A DNA stretch of 64,000 nt from GCA-2731375 sp964344935 (GTDB lineage: Bacteria; Pseudomonadota; Alphaproteobacteria; GCA-2731375), in assembly GCA_964344935.1 (NCBI GenBank), contig CAYFPL010000001.1, forward strand, positions 1,178,001 through 1,242,000. The letters are read 5' to 3'. Position 1 is the first letter of the stretch. Every line of letters starts with the position of its first letter. Below the pieces are notes generated by a model. That model searched no databases. It saw nothing but the letters and a program-made list of their open reading frames with translations, and was not told the origin of the DNA. The position numbers were made by a program, and so were the translations under genes. Shown one piece after another: positions 52,201 through 61,000 of the stretch.

Positions 52201-52914
52201 ACCAACTTCAACGCACCGACTGCTGTCAGCCGGGCGGCCGTGCTGTATGTCTTCCGGTCCCTGGTGGAGGATGACATTCCGTTGAATTCAGGCTGCCTGA
52301 AACCGATCGAACTGCATATCCCCGACGATTGTATGTTGAACCCCAAGTTCCCTGCCGCCGTGGTCGCCGGCAATGTCGAAACATCGCAAAACATCGTCGA
52401 TTGCCTGTTCGGCGCCCTGGGACAGTTGGCCGGTTGCCAAGGCACCATGAATAACTTCACTTTCGGCGACAACGAGTTGCAGTATTACGAGACCATCTGC
52501 AGCGGCACACCTGCCGGACCCGGCTTCAACGGCACCGACGCCGTGCATGCCCATATGACAAATTCCAGGCTGACTGATCCGGAAATCCTGGAATGGCGCT
52601 TTCCCGTCTTGCTGGACAGTTTCGCCATCCGGGCAGATTCGGGCGGCAAGGGGAAATACCATGGTGGCGCTGGCACCCTGCGCCGCATCCGTTTTCTCCG
52701 CCCCATGACCGCCTCCATCCTTTCCAGCCGGCGCAAGGTCGCCCCGCACGGCCTGGCCGGCGGTGGCGACGGCGAGGCCGGACGCTGCTGGGTTGAACGT
52801 AGCGACGGCGCCCAGGAGGAACTCACCGGTTGCGACAGCGCCGAGATGGGCATAGAGGACATTTTCGTAATCCAGACGCCGACTGGCGGTGGGTTCGGAA
52901 AGGCGGAACCATGA
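49291..52914 (+). CDS. 5-oxoprolinase/hydantoinase, HyuA-HyuB fusion
   Basis: A protein of 1,207 residues, the length of fused ATP-dependent 5-oxoprolinases. The N-terminal half is HyuA: DFWIDRGGTFTDVVA, KMGTTVGTNALLER, GFDMGGTSTDVSHYAGEF and GPDSAGANPGPACY, an actin-like ATPase. The second half, from about residue 690, is HyuB: FSCAVFDQNGELIANAPHM and NAPYNGGTHLPDVTVI. It hydrolyses 5-oxoproline, or another cyclic amide, to the open acid with ATP. I prefer the ATG at 49291 (AGAGAA upstream) over 49276, which has no site. The stop overlaps the MarR-type gene (ATGA). Confidence 0.93.
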   Translation: MSEKWDFWIDRGGTFTDVVARRPGQGYLSHKLLSENPEQYPDAALQGIRDLLGIAKNEPIPNERIASVKMGTTVGTNALLERQGDRTVLVTNLGFRDALRIGYQNRPRLFDLDIKLPEMLYERVIEVTGRFTAQGEERTPIDLEEARTGLQAAYDAGIRACAIVFLHGYRYTAHERAVADVARDIGFTQISTSHEVSPLMKMVGRGDTTVVDAYLSPILRRYVSRVAAELGDTRLMFMQSNGGLTDASLFQGKDCILSGPAGGVVGAVRTTAMAGFEKIIGFDMGGTSTDVSHYAGEFERAFESEVAGVRMRAPMMHIHTVAAGGGSILHYDGARFTVGPDSAGANPGPACYRRGGPLAVTDCNVMLGKLNPDFFPKVFGPNGDEPLNREAVVAKFTDLAKKIQASGGEVMTPEQVADGYLTIAVENMANAIKKISIQRGYDVSEYVLSCFGGAGGQHACLVADALGMKKVFIHPLAGVLSAYGMGLADVRAMRERAVEAILDDGLMSELDATLDELAAEGLAELQGQDISDDRISVLRKVHLRYQGTDTALVVDYADKAEVIAAFEEAHRQQFGFIDPAKAHVVEAVSIEAIGAGEPAVDDPLDPAGGCRIDAMPALATVPAYMAGTYHDTPVIDRNDLRPGDKVSGPAILREDTATTVIEPGWQAELTGVGHLVLTRIQPLPKRVAVGTEADPVMLEIFNNLFMSIAEQMGLVLEKTTNSVNIKERLDFSCAVFDQNGELIANAPHMPVHLGSMDESIKAVIRVHKAAMRPGDVFVLNAPYNGGTHLPDVTVITPVFDDDMAGDEAKVLFYVASRGHHAEIGGISPGSMPPYSRNVEEEGVLIDNIKLVDQGRFLETEIREVLASGRYPSRNPDSNIADLKAQIAACEKGVQELRRVVEHFGLDVVHAYMGHVQDNAEESVRRVIDVLKTGSFECPMDDGAVIKVQVSIDHQARAAKIDFTGTSKQLETNFNAPTAVSRAAVLYVFRSLVEDDIPLNSGCLKPIELHIPDDCMLNPKFPAAVVAGNVETSQNIVDCLFGALGQLAGCQGTMNNFTFGDNELQYYETICSGTPAGPGFNGTDAVHAHMTNSRLTDPEILEWRFPVLLDSFAIRADSGGKGKYHGGAGTLRRIRFLRPMTASILSSRRKVAPHGLAGGGDGEAGRCWVERSDGAQEELTGCDSAEMGIEDIFVIQTPTGGGFGKAEP

Positions 52915-53417
52915 GCAGCCCGCCTATCGTATCCTCTGCTCATCTGGTCTCGGAAGATGCCAAGGAACTGAGCGAGTTCGAATTCGGTCTCAACATGGCC
53001 GTCAATGCCTATCACCGCTGGATTGTCCGCTGTATGGCGGCGGCGGGACAGGACGGACTGGGCGCCGTTGACGTTCTGGTGCTGCACCTGGTCAATCACC
53101 GGGAACGAGACAAGCGCCTCTCGGATCTATGCTTCCTCTTGAACATTGAAGACAGCCACGTGGTCAACTACTCCCTCAAGAAACTGGCCAAGCTTGACCT
53201 TGTCGCCCCTGACAGGCGGGGCAAGGAGACCTTCTATGCCACCACCGCGGCCGGACAGGCCCTTTGTCAGCGTTACCGGGATGTGCGGGAAAGCTGCTTG
53301 ATTGCCTCCCACGGGGCGCTAGGGGCGGAGAACAGCGAGATTGGAGAGGCCGCGCGAACGCTGAGGGTGTTATCGGGGCTGTACGATCAAGCGGCACGGT
53401 CCGCGGCCTCGCTATAG
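52911..53417 (+). CDS. MarR-type winged-helix transcriptional regulator
   Basis: A 168-residue protein with a winged-helix domain: recognition region LSDLCFLLNIEDSHVVNYSLKKLAKLDLV and wing residues DRRGKETFYATTAAGQAL, flanked by helices for dimerisation. It starts at 52911 in a 4-base overlap with the 5-oxoprolinase stop, so the two are translated together. It most likely controls its own operon, and the inverted repeat at 49246-49266 is a suitable site. The effector is unknown but could be the cyclic substrate. Confidence 0.88.
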   Translation: MSSPPIVSSAHLVSEDAKELSEFEFGLNMAVNAYHRWIVRCMAAAGQDGLGAVDVLVLHLVNHRERDKRLSDLCFLLNIEDSHVVNYSLKKLAKLDLVAPDRRGKETFYATTAAGQALCQRYRDVRESCLIASHGALGAENSEIGEAARTLRVLSGLYDQAARSAASL

Positions 53418-53436
53418 TCGGCTTAGGCCCCCGGTC

Positions 53437-54312
53437 TTGGCGCACCTTCTGCCCATCCTGCTTGCCCTGGCCTCGGCCGCCTTATTCGCGGTTTCAATCC
53501 AGGTGTTGCACCGGGGATTGCTTCATACGGATTCGGAATCCGGTTCACTGATACAGATTGGCGCCACCACGATTTGCTATTGGCTGCTGGCGCCCTGGCT
53601 AGTGGAAAGCTGGTACTGGCTGACGCCGGCGGCCCTGCTATTCGCTCTGGTGGGCATCTTCAAGCCGGCCGTCTCGGCCAACGCTGCCTTGTTAAGTGTG
53701 CATTATCTTGGCCCTACGCCCACCTCCACCCTTGCAGCCACATCGCCTCTATTCGCCGCCGCCTTCGGCGTCCTCTATCTCGATGAACAACTGACCCTGC
53801 CCATTATCATCGGCACCTTTGCCATCATGGGCGGCTCCATCGCGCTGGCGCAACGGGGTGCGGGCCCTGCCCGTGCCAGTTGGCCGCTCTGGGCCCTGGG
53901 CCTGCCATTGCTGGCCGCGTTCGTCCGCGCGGCCGGCGACGGCGTCACCAAGGTCGGCATGACCGAACTGCCCAGCCCCTATTTCGCCGGCCTGGTCAGT
54001 TTCACGGTGTCCTTGGCCGTCGCCATGGCTGTGTTCGGCGCCCGGCGGCGCAGCCTGCCCAAGCTGGGCCTCCGCCATGGCACTGGTTGGTTTGTCCTTG
54101 CCGGCACGGTCAACGCAATTTCGGTCTATTGCCTCAATCTCGCCTTGCAATTGGGGGAACTAATCGTCGTCGTCCCCATCGTCTCTGCTTCGCCGTTCCT
54201 GACCTTGCTGTTGAGCGTGTATGTGATCCGGCGGGAACGCATCGCCCGCAACAGTCTTGCGGCCGTATTCCTGGTTGTTCCAGGCGTCATCATGATCGCG
54301 TTGGGCCGCTAG
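53437..54312 (+). CDS. DMT-superfamily (EamA) transporter
   Basis: A 291-residue membrane protein with ten hydrophobic helices in two EamA repeats (LLPILLALASAALFAVSIQV at the start; GTVNAISVYCLNLALQLGE in the second half). It starts with TTG at 53437; there is no nearby ATG that keeps the first helix. It ends directly before the BASS-type transporter, so both may be one transcript with the oxoprolinase and regulator. Metabolite exporter of unknown substrate. Confidence 0.86.
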   Translation: MAHLLPILLALASAALFAVSIQVLHRGLLHTDSESGSLIQIGATTICYWLLAPWLVESWYWLTPAALLFALVGIFKPAVSANAALLSVHYLGPTPTSTLAATSPLFAAAFGVLYLDEQLTLPIIIGTFAIMGGSIALAQRGAGPARASWPLWALGLPLLAAFVRAAGDGVTKVGMTELPSPYFAGLVSFTVSLAVAMAVFGARRRSLPKLGLRHGTGWFVLAGTVNAISVYCLNLALQLGELIVVVPIVSASPFLTLLLSVYVIRRERIARNSLAAVFLVVPGVIMIALGR

Positions 54313-55236
54313 ATGTCGTCTTTTCTGCTTTTCCTGGCACGCCACGCCACCAAGTTTCTTGCCTTTGGCGTTCTGACTGGCTTGCTGTTGCCGCCGCTGT
54401 CCGACTTCATGCGGCCAGCCCTGGCCCCGGCGATTTTCGTCAGCCTGGTCCTGGCGCTGTTGCGGTTGGATTTTGGCGATGTCCTTGGCCAGATTCGCAA
54501 GCCCGGCCTGCTCGCCCTGTTTACCGCATTCGGGTTGTTTCTTTGTCCCGTTCTGATGGCGATCATCGTCGATGGCATAGGTTTGCCCGAAGGATTGGGC
54601 ATCGGGCTGGTCCTCATGGCGGCATCGGCACCGATCATGTCGGCACCAACCTTTGCCTTGATCTTGGGCTTGGACGCGGCCTTTGCCATTGCCGTGGTGG
54701 TCCTGAACCACGTGCTGTTGCCCTTCACCCTGCCGGTGATGGCGTTATGGCTGTTGGGGTTGGAATTGCAGATCAGCCTGCTGGAATTCATGGGCCGGCT
54801 GGCCCTGATGATCGGCGGTGGTTTCGCCATCGCGATTGTCATCAAGCGTTGGCTGATGGGCCCGGAACAGTTACACCGGCATGCGGGGCACATCGACGGT
54901 CTGATGGTGGTCTGCCTGGTGGTAATCGCCGTTGCCATCATGGCCGGCGTCACCGAATACTTCTTTGCCCGGCCGAACTTCGTTCTGCTGACCATCGCCG
55001 CCGCCTTCATCGCCAACGCCGCACTGCAGGTGTTTGGCGCACTTGTCTTCCTGCCCGCCGGCCGGCGGCGGGCCTTCACCGCCGGGCACATGGCCGGCAA
55101 TTGCAATATGGCGCTGATCCTGGCCGTGTTGGCGGATAAGGCACAGATCGAGGTGGTGATCTTCTTTGCCCTGGCCCAGTTGCCCATGTACATGCTGCCT
55201 GTGGTGGCCAATCGCATCTATCGCCGATTTCTTTGA
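54313..55236 (+). CDS. Bile acid:sodium symporter-like (BASS family) membrane protein
   Basis: A 307-residue protein with about nine or ten hydrophobic helices. The segment ASAPIMSAPTFALILGLDAAF followed by VVVLNHVLLPFTLP has the crossover-helix character of the BASS family, and TAGHMAGNCNMALILAVL resembles its second crossover. BASS proteins move organic anions with sodium. The ATG follows the preceding stop with no gap. It could equally belong to a neighbouring auxin-efflux/AEC-like family; I favour BASS. Confidence 0.72.
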   Translation: MSSFLLFLARHATKFLAFGVLTGLLLPPLSDFMRPALAPAIFVSLVLALLRLDFGDVLGQIRKPGLLALFTAFGLFLCPVLMAIIVDGIGLPEGLGIGLVLMAASAPIMSAPTFALILGLDAAFAIAVVVLNHVLLPFTLPVMALWLLGLELQISLLEFMGRLALMIGGGFAIAIVIKRWLMGPEQLHRHAGHIDGLMVVCLVVIAVAIMAGVTEYFFARPNFVLLTIAAAFIANAALQVFGALVFLPAGRRRAFTAGHMAGNCNMALILAVLADKAQIEVVIFFALAQLPMYMLPVVANRIYRRFL

Positions 55237-55253
55237 TCCGTTAAATTGCGCCC

Positions 55254-55949
55254 ATGCAAACTGTAATGATTACAGGCGCCTCGCGCGGTATCGGTCTGGA
55301 ATTTGTTCGCCAGTACCATGCCGATGGATGGCGCGTCTTCGCCTGCTGCCGCACCCCTGGGCAAGCGGACGAACTCGCCGGCATCGCCAGCCAGTCGGAT
55401 GGCCGTGTCACAATACATCAGCTAGACGTGGACGATGCCGCCTCCGTCAGTGCGCTTAGGGCAGAACTGGGCGGCCAGCCATTGGACGTTCTGATCAACA
55501 ACGCCGGTGTTATCGGACAACGCAACGCGGCCCGCGGCGATATCGACTACGGCGCCTGGCAGGACTGTCTGGTGACCAACGTATTCGGCCCCACCCGTGT
55601 GGCCGAAGCCTTCGCTGACAACGTCGTCGCATCCGATCAGAAGAAGTTGATTACCATCTCCTCGCGCATGGGGTCGATCGGCGAGACCCGGGCGGCAAAT
55701 TCCATTGTCTATCGCTCATCCAAGGCTGCCGTGAACATGGTGATGAAGATCCTGGCCAACGACCTTGGCTCCCAGGGCGCCATCGTCACTTCCTTTCACC
55801 CTGGCTGGGTGCGCACCGACATGGGCGGTGCCGCGGCCGATATTTCACCGCAGGAAAGTGCCGGCGGCATCCGCAGGGTGATCGCCGAATTGACGTCTGC
55901 GGACAATGGTGCCTTTCGCAATTACGACGGCGCGGTCATCCCCTGGTAA
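55254..55949 (+). CDS. SDR-family oxidoreductase (C-factor-like)
   Basis: A 231-residue classical SDR with TGASRGIG at the N terminus, NNAGV near residue 84, the catalytic Ser in ITISSRMGS and YRSSKAAV providing Tyr and Lys near 147-151. PGWVRTDMGG is the substrate-loop signature of C-signal/C-factor-like proteins. It is complete and should be an active NAD(P)-dependent dehydrogenase. It is 17 bases after the transporter gene. Substrate unknown. Confidence 0.91.
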   Translation: MQTVMITGASRGIGLEFVRQYHADGWRVFACCRTPGQADELAGIASQSDGRVTIHQLDVDDAASVSALRAELGGQPLDVLINNAGVIGQRNAARGDIDYGAWQDCLVTNVFGPTRVAEAFADNVVASDQKKLITISSRMGSIGETRAANSIVYRSSKAAVNMVMKILANDLGSQGAIVTSFHPGWVRTDMGGAAADISPQESAGGIRRVIAELTSADNGAFRNYDGAVIPW

Positions 55950-56042
55950 GCCGATTTTCCTACAGGGTGCGACAAAATGTACCTTGCGACATTTGTCATA
56001 ATGCGTTAGCGTTTTTTCATCGCGAACTAATGGGAGAGGCGA
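55950..56042. other. Gap with probable promoter for the small ORF
   Basis: The 93 bases after the SDR stop contain no frame. The stretch includes a repeated CGACA sense (GCGACAAAATGTACCTTGCG and ACATTTGTCATAATGCG) and AT-rich blocks that could hold a promoter for the small ORF that follows; there is no further structure I can support. Confidence 0.3.
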
Positions 56043-56168
56043 TTGAACCTAACGCCACCTGACCATTTGGAACGACGCAAAACTCGATCTCGTGATCGAG
56101 AGGTGGGGATGGATCGACAGACTAGAAAAAGTGCTGTGACCAGGCCCCATTGGAACCAGAAAGAATAG
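56043..56168 (+). CDS. Possible small basic protein, 41 residues
   Basis: A TTG at 56043 has GGGAGAGG about 4 bases upstream, a strong binding site. The frame runs 41 residues (starting NLTPPDHLERRKTRSRDR, ending HWNQKE) and its TAG at 56166-56168 abuts a strong hairpin. It is highly basic (12 Arg/Lys) and has no known family. The promoter-like gap, ribosome site, ORF and hairpin together look like an independent small transcription unit. An ATG at 56109 would give a 19-residue form. A small RNA is an alternative reading. Confidence 0.4.
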   Translation: MNLTPPDHLERRKTRSRDREVGMDRQTRKSAVTRPHWNQKE

Positions 56169-56196
56169 CCCCGCGCGGCTGACCAGCCGGCGGGGC
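56168..56196 (+). terminator. Terminator-like hairpin after the small ORF
   Basis: GCCCCGC-G-CGGCT (56168-56180) pairs with AGCCG GCGGGGC (56185-56196) around a GACC loop with one bulged base, a very stable stem. The downstream sequence has no immediate T-run (TTTT appears about 15 bases later), so termination is plausible but not certain. Confidence 0.5.
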
Positions 56197-56223
56197 ATTC
56201 AGTTACAGGCCTTTTAGGGTTTT

Positions 56224-56240
56224 CGAATTCCCCGAATTCG
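56224..56240. promoter_or_regulatory. Inverted repeat upstream of cupin gene
   Basis: CGAATTC (56224-56230) and GAATTCG (56234-56240) form perfect 7-base arms with a CCC loop, 38 bases before the cupin ATG. It could be an operator for the cupin-MFS pair. Confidence 0.3.
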
Positions 56241-56277
56241 TGCGACGTTGCCGTTCATCAGATAAGAGGAACGCGCA

Positions 56278-56826
56278 ATGCTACGACCGGTGCGCCGGAT
56301 CATTACCGGCCATGACGATCATGGAAATTCCATCGTACTATCCGACGGCCCTTCGCCTCATGTCCTGGAAAATCTCACTCAAGAAGGGCGCGGCCTGACT
56401 GATTTGTGGCGCACTTTCGCCGCCCCTGCCGATAATGGCGGAAGCGCTGACGCCGCCGATACCCAAGTGACCCTGGCCCCGCCGAAAAATGGCAGCGTCT
56501 TTCGCTTTTTCCAGATCCGTCCGAAAGCCTGGGATGCGGAGCTTTCCGACGAGGAACGCGCCAAACGCGATGCCGAAAACTTCGCCAAGATGGGCGCCAG
56601 CGCCGCCCACGACAGCGCCTCGGGCCAGGTGGGCATGCACAAAACCGACACCGTGGACTACATCATCTTGCTGTCCGGCAAAGTCAGCATGATCCTGGAC
56701 GACGGCGAAGTGCATATGGAACCCATGGATGTTCTGATCCAGCGCGGCACCAATCACGCTTGGGTCAATTATGGTGACGAGCCGGCAATCCTGGCCGGAA
56801 TCTTGATCGACGCAAACCCGGTCTAA
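56278..56826 (+). CDS. Cupin-domain protein
   Basis: A 182-residue protein. Residues about 120-170 form a cupin barrel: MHKTDTVDYIILLSGKVSMILDDGE followed by PMDVLIQRGTNHAWVNY, with His residues for metal binding. The N-terminal half is helical with an acidic, alanine-rich region. Related proteins appear beside transporters as metabolite-binding or isomerase/dioxygenase enzymes. It is 9 bases before an MFS gene on the same strand. Reaction unknown. Confidence 0.86.
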   Translation: MLRPVRRIITGHDDHGNSIVLSDGPSPHVLENLTQEGRGLTDLWRTFAAPADNGGSADAADTQVTLAPPKNGSVFRFFQIRPKAWDAELSDEERAKRDAENFAKMGASAAHDSASGQVGMHKTDTVDYIILLSGKVSMILDDGEVHMEPMDVLIQRGTNHAWVNYGDEPAILAGILIDANPV

Positions 56827-56835
56827 TCCCACCCC

Positions 56836-58032
56836 ATGAACCGCAAAATATGGATCATGCTGCTGTGCGGCATCCTGATCGTGTTGGCCGCCAACGGCCT
56901 GCGCCTGACCTTCGGCATCTTCCTGCGACCCATCGCCGAAGATCTGAACATCAGCCGGCAGGTCTTTGGCCTAGTCATCGCCTTCCAAACATTGTTGTTC
57001 GGCATCGCCCAGCCAGCCGCCGGATTAATCGCGGACCGTTATGGCGCGGTCAAAGTGATCGTCGTCGGTGCCGTGCTGTACGCCCTGGGCCTGTGGCTGA
57101 TGAGCCTCGCTGCCGGCGCCTTCGACCTACACCTCTCCCTCGGCCTTCTGGTCGGCCTTGGTCTGGCCGGCACCACCCAGGTCATCGTTTTGGGGGCCGT
57201 GGGCAAGGTAGTGCCCAACGAACGGCGGGGCGTCGTTTTCGGCACCGTCATCGCCGCGGGATCGTTGGGCATGTTCATGTTCGTACCCGGAATCCAGGGC
57301 CTGCTGGACATGATCGGCTGGCGCGAGACCCTGGTCTTCATGGCCGTGTTCATGCTGGCGATCCCGTTCTTGGCCATTGGCTTACGGGTAGACGGCGAGA
57401 CCGCCGCCGACGGCGAGAAACAATCCCTGGGCGAGGCGATCCGCGAGGCACGGGGCCATTCCGGATATGTTCTGCTGACCTTGGGCTTCTTTGTTTGCGG
57501 CTTTCACGTCACCTTCATTTCCACCCATTTTCCGGCCTACCTGGCAGACAACAACGTTTCCCTGACCGCCGCCGCCTATTCCCTCGGCGTGATCGGCCTG
57601 TTCAACATCGTGGGCGCCTACGCCTTTGGCGCCGCCGGCGACCGCTATCGCAAAAAGAACGTTCTGACGGTGATCTATGCAGGGCGCGCCGTAGTCATGG
57701 CGGGGTTGTTGGTCATCCCCATCAACGATGTAACCGCATTAATCTTCGGCGCCATTCTGGGCCTTCTATGGCTCGCCACCGTGCCCTTGACCAGCGGCAT
57801 CGTGGCTCAGGTGTTTGGCACGCGGTACTTTTCTATGCTTTTCGGCGTAGTGTTCATGAGCCACCAGATCGGTGGATTTACCGGCGCCTGGCTGGGCGGC
57901 TACATTTATGACCTGACCGGCTCCTATGATCTGATGTGGACCATATCCGTCGCCCTGGGGTTGACGGCAGCTGCCCTGCATTGGCCCATCACCGATAGGC
58001 CCTTGGCGCGGCTATCCCAGCAAAGCAGCTAG
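56836..58032 (+). CDS. Major facilitator superfamily transporter, monocarboxylate-type
   Basis: A 398-residue protein with twelve hydrophobic helices. The N terminus has GLRLTFGIFLRPIAEDLNIS and QPAAGLIADRYGAVKV, with the loop between helices 2 and 3 typical of MFS (GxxxDRxG). The second half has GAAGDRYRKKNVLTV. The start of helix 1 resembles the oxalate/monocarboxylate group. It probably forms an operon with the cupin gene and may import the compound the cupin acts on. Its stop overlaps metH by a few bases. Confidence 0.91.
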   Translation: MNRKIWIMLLCGILIVLAANGLRLTFGIFLRPIAEDLNISRQVFGLVIAFQTLLFGIAQPAAGLIADRYGAVKVIVVGAVLYALGLWLMSLAAGAFDLHLSLGLLVGLGLAGTTQVIVLGAVGKVVPNERRGVVFGTVIAAGSLGMFMFVPGIQGLLDMIGWRETLVFMAVFMLAIPFLAIGLRVDGETAADGEKQSLGEAIREARGHSGYVLLTLGFFVCGFHVTFISTHFPAYLADNNVSLTAAAYSLGVIGLFNIVGAYAFGAAGDRYRKKNVLTVIYAGRAVVMAGLLVIPINDVTALIFGAILGLLWLATVPLTSGIVAQVFGTRYFSMLFGVVFMSHQIGGFTGAWLGGYIYDLTGSYDLMWTISVALGLTAAALHWPITDRPLARLSQQSS

Positions 58033-61000
58033 ACGCTGAAGTATTTCGCCTGCGGGTGATGCACCACAATGGCCGACGTCGACTGTTCGGGGTGCAACTG
58101 ATCCTCGTCGCCCATGACCAGGCCGATGCGGTCGGCCTCAAGCAGATCCAGGATCTTGCGCTGGTCCGACATGGTGGGACAGGCCGGATAGCCGAAGGAA
58201 TAGCGGGAGCCGCGATAACCCTGGTTCAGCAATTCGTCCTTGTCGCGGGCGTCCTGGTCGCCAAATCCCAGTTCGCCGCGCACCCGTTTGTGCACGTACT
58301 CGGCCATGGCTTCCGCCATCTCCACGCCAAGGCCGTGCAGATAGAGGTAGTCCTGGTAACGGTCGTCGTCGAACCATTGCCGCGCCACTTCGGAGGCGTG
58401 CTGGCCGATGGTCACCGCCTGCAGGGCGATCACGTCCCGTTCGCCTTCATCAACCTCACGGAAGAAGTCGGCGATGCATAGGCCGCCGGCTCTGTTCTGC
58501 CGCGGTAGCGAAAAGCGGGTCAGTTCCTTCTCACCATCCTGGTCAAACAGAACCAGGTCATCACCATCTGCGGCGGCGGCGAAGTAGCCATAGACTGCCT
58601 GGGGATGCAGAATGCTCTCGTCCTCGCAACGAGCCACAAGGTCGTTCATGATGGGGCGTACTTCTTCCCGGGCCCAGGCCATATATTCCTTCAATGACCG
58701 GCCCTGTTTGCGATAGCCCCAATGGAATTGATACAGCATGCGTTCGTTGAGGAAAGGCAGGAGGGAGCGGATGCCGACTTCTTCGATGATGCGATGGCCC
58801 ATGAACGGCGCACCGGGAACATCAACGCCCTGATGTAGTTCCTCGCGCCGGGTCTTGATCTCCTCCAGATCCAGGGGCCGGGGCATGAGTGTTGGCTGCC
58901 CCAGCTTGCGTCGCTGGTTCTTTGGCTTGCCCTGGCGTTTTTCGTCCCGCTGCGCGATGTAGTCGTCGAACACGCCTTCGACCACGCGACCCATGATGTC
59001 GAGACCGTCGAAAGCGTCACGGGCATAAGCCACCCGGCGGGACGATGAGGCATAGGCCTCGGCGCAGTCCTCCTCGACGAAGTTCCGGGTTAGCGCCGCC
59101 CCGCCCAGCATGACCGGCAGGTTGATCTGTTGTCGCGACATCTCCTCCAGATTCTCGCGCATGATGGTGGTGGATTTGACCAGCAGGCCTGACATGCCCA
59201 CCGCGTCGGCATCATGTTCCTTGACCGCCTCCATGATGGCGCCGATCGGCTGCTTGATGCCAAGGTTGACCACGTTGTAGCCGTTGTTGGTGAGGATAAT
59301 ATCGACCAAGTTCTTTCCGATGTCGTGCACATCGCCCTTCACCGTGGCCAACACGATGGTGCCTTTCTGGCTTTCGGCGCTGCGTTCCATATGCGGCTCG
59401 AGATAGGCCACCGAGGCCTTCATGGTTTCCGCCGATTGCAGCACGAAGGGTAACTGCATCTGGCCCGATCCGAACAGTTCGCCCACCACCTTCATGCCAT
59501 CCAGCAGGATTTCGTTGACGATTTCCAAGGGTTTGTGGTTCTCCATGGCCTCGTCCAGGTCTTCTTCCAGGCCAGGACGGTCGCCATCGATGATGCGCAG
59601 CTTCAAGCGTTCCTCGACCTCCGCCGGGCGTTCCTTTTCCACTTGCGCCGTGGTCCGGTCTTGGAACAGTGCGATGAAGGCATGCAGGGGATCGTAGCCC
59701 TCGGCACGACGGTCATAGATCAAATCCTCTGCCGCTTTGACCTCTTCCTCCGGAATGGAATGGAGTGGCAGGATCTTGGATAGATGCACGATGGCACCGG
59801 ACATGCCCCGGTCCAAAGCGTGCTGCAAATAGACCGAATTCAGCACCTGGCGCGCCGCAGGCTTCAAGCCGAAAGAGATGTTGGAGAGGCCCAGGATGAT
59901 CTGGCACTCGGGCAGTTCCTTGGCGATGCGCTCGATGGCGTCCAGGGTTTCCAAGCCCAAACGGCGGTCGTCATCATTGCCGGTGCAGATGGTGAAAGTC
60001 AGGGGATCGAACAACAGATCCTCCGGCGCCAGGCCGTGCCGATTGACCGCGAAGTCGTGCAACCGGTGCGCCAGCTTCACCTTTTCTTCGGTAGTCTTGG
60101 CCATGCCGGTTTCATCGATGGTCAGGGCAATAACGCCACAGCCGAACTTCCGCGCCAGCTTCAGGCGTTTGTCGGCCGGCTCCTCGCCGTCCTCGAAATT
60201 GATGGAGTTGATCAGGGCCTTGCCGCCATAGAGCTTCATGGCCCCTTCGAGAACCGGATATTCGGTGGAATCAATGACCAAGGGCGCATGCACGGCGCCG
60301 CGCATGCGACCGACGATCGCGCTCATATCCGCCAGTTCGTCCCGGCCCACAAAGGCGGTGCATATATCCAACGTGTGGGAGCCTTCCTTGGCCTGTTCCC
60401 GGCCCATGGCAATGCAGCCGTCCCAGTCCTCGGCCTCCTGCAATTCGCGGAACTTTTTCGAACCGTTGGCGTTGCATCTTTCTCCGATGGAGAGATAGGC
60501 ATTTTCCTGACGGTAGGGGACATGCCCGTAGAGCGAGGCGATGCCCGGCACCCATTCCGGCTGCCGTGCGGACGGCTTGGGCCGCCGCCCAGACCCGAGG
60601 CCTTCCAGCATGTCGTTCAAAGCCTTTATGTGCGACGTCACGGTGCCGCAGCAGCCGCCGACCATATTGACCCCGTCCTCGACCACGAACCGCCGCGCCC
60701 AGTCGGACAATTCCTCGGGCGTCAGGGGATAACTGGGCCGGCCATCCACCAGTTCCGGCAAACCGGCATTGGGCTGAATGGAGATGATGCCGGGCCATTG
60801 CTCCGAGAGCCAGCGCACATGTTCCGCCATTTCCCGCGGTCCGGTGGCGCAATTCAGGCCAATGGCGTCGATGTCCAGGGCATGGATGATCGTGGCAGCG
60901 CCGGCAATATCGGTGCCCACCAAAAGGGTGCCCGTGGTCTCGATCGTCACTTGCGTCAGGATCGGCACCGTACGGCCGGCCTCGGCCATGGCCTGGCGGG

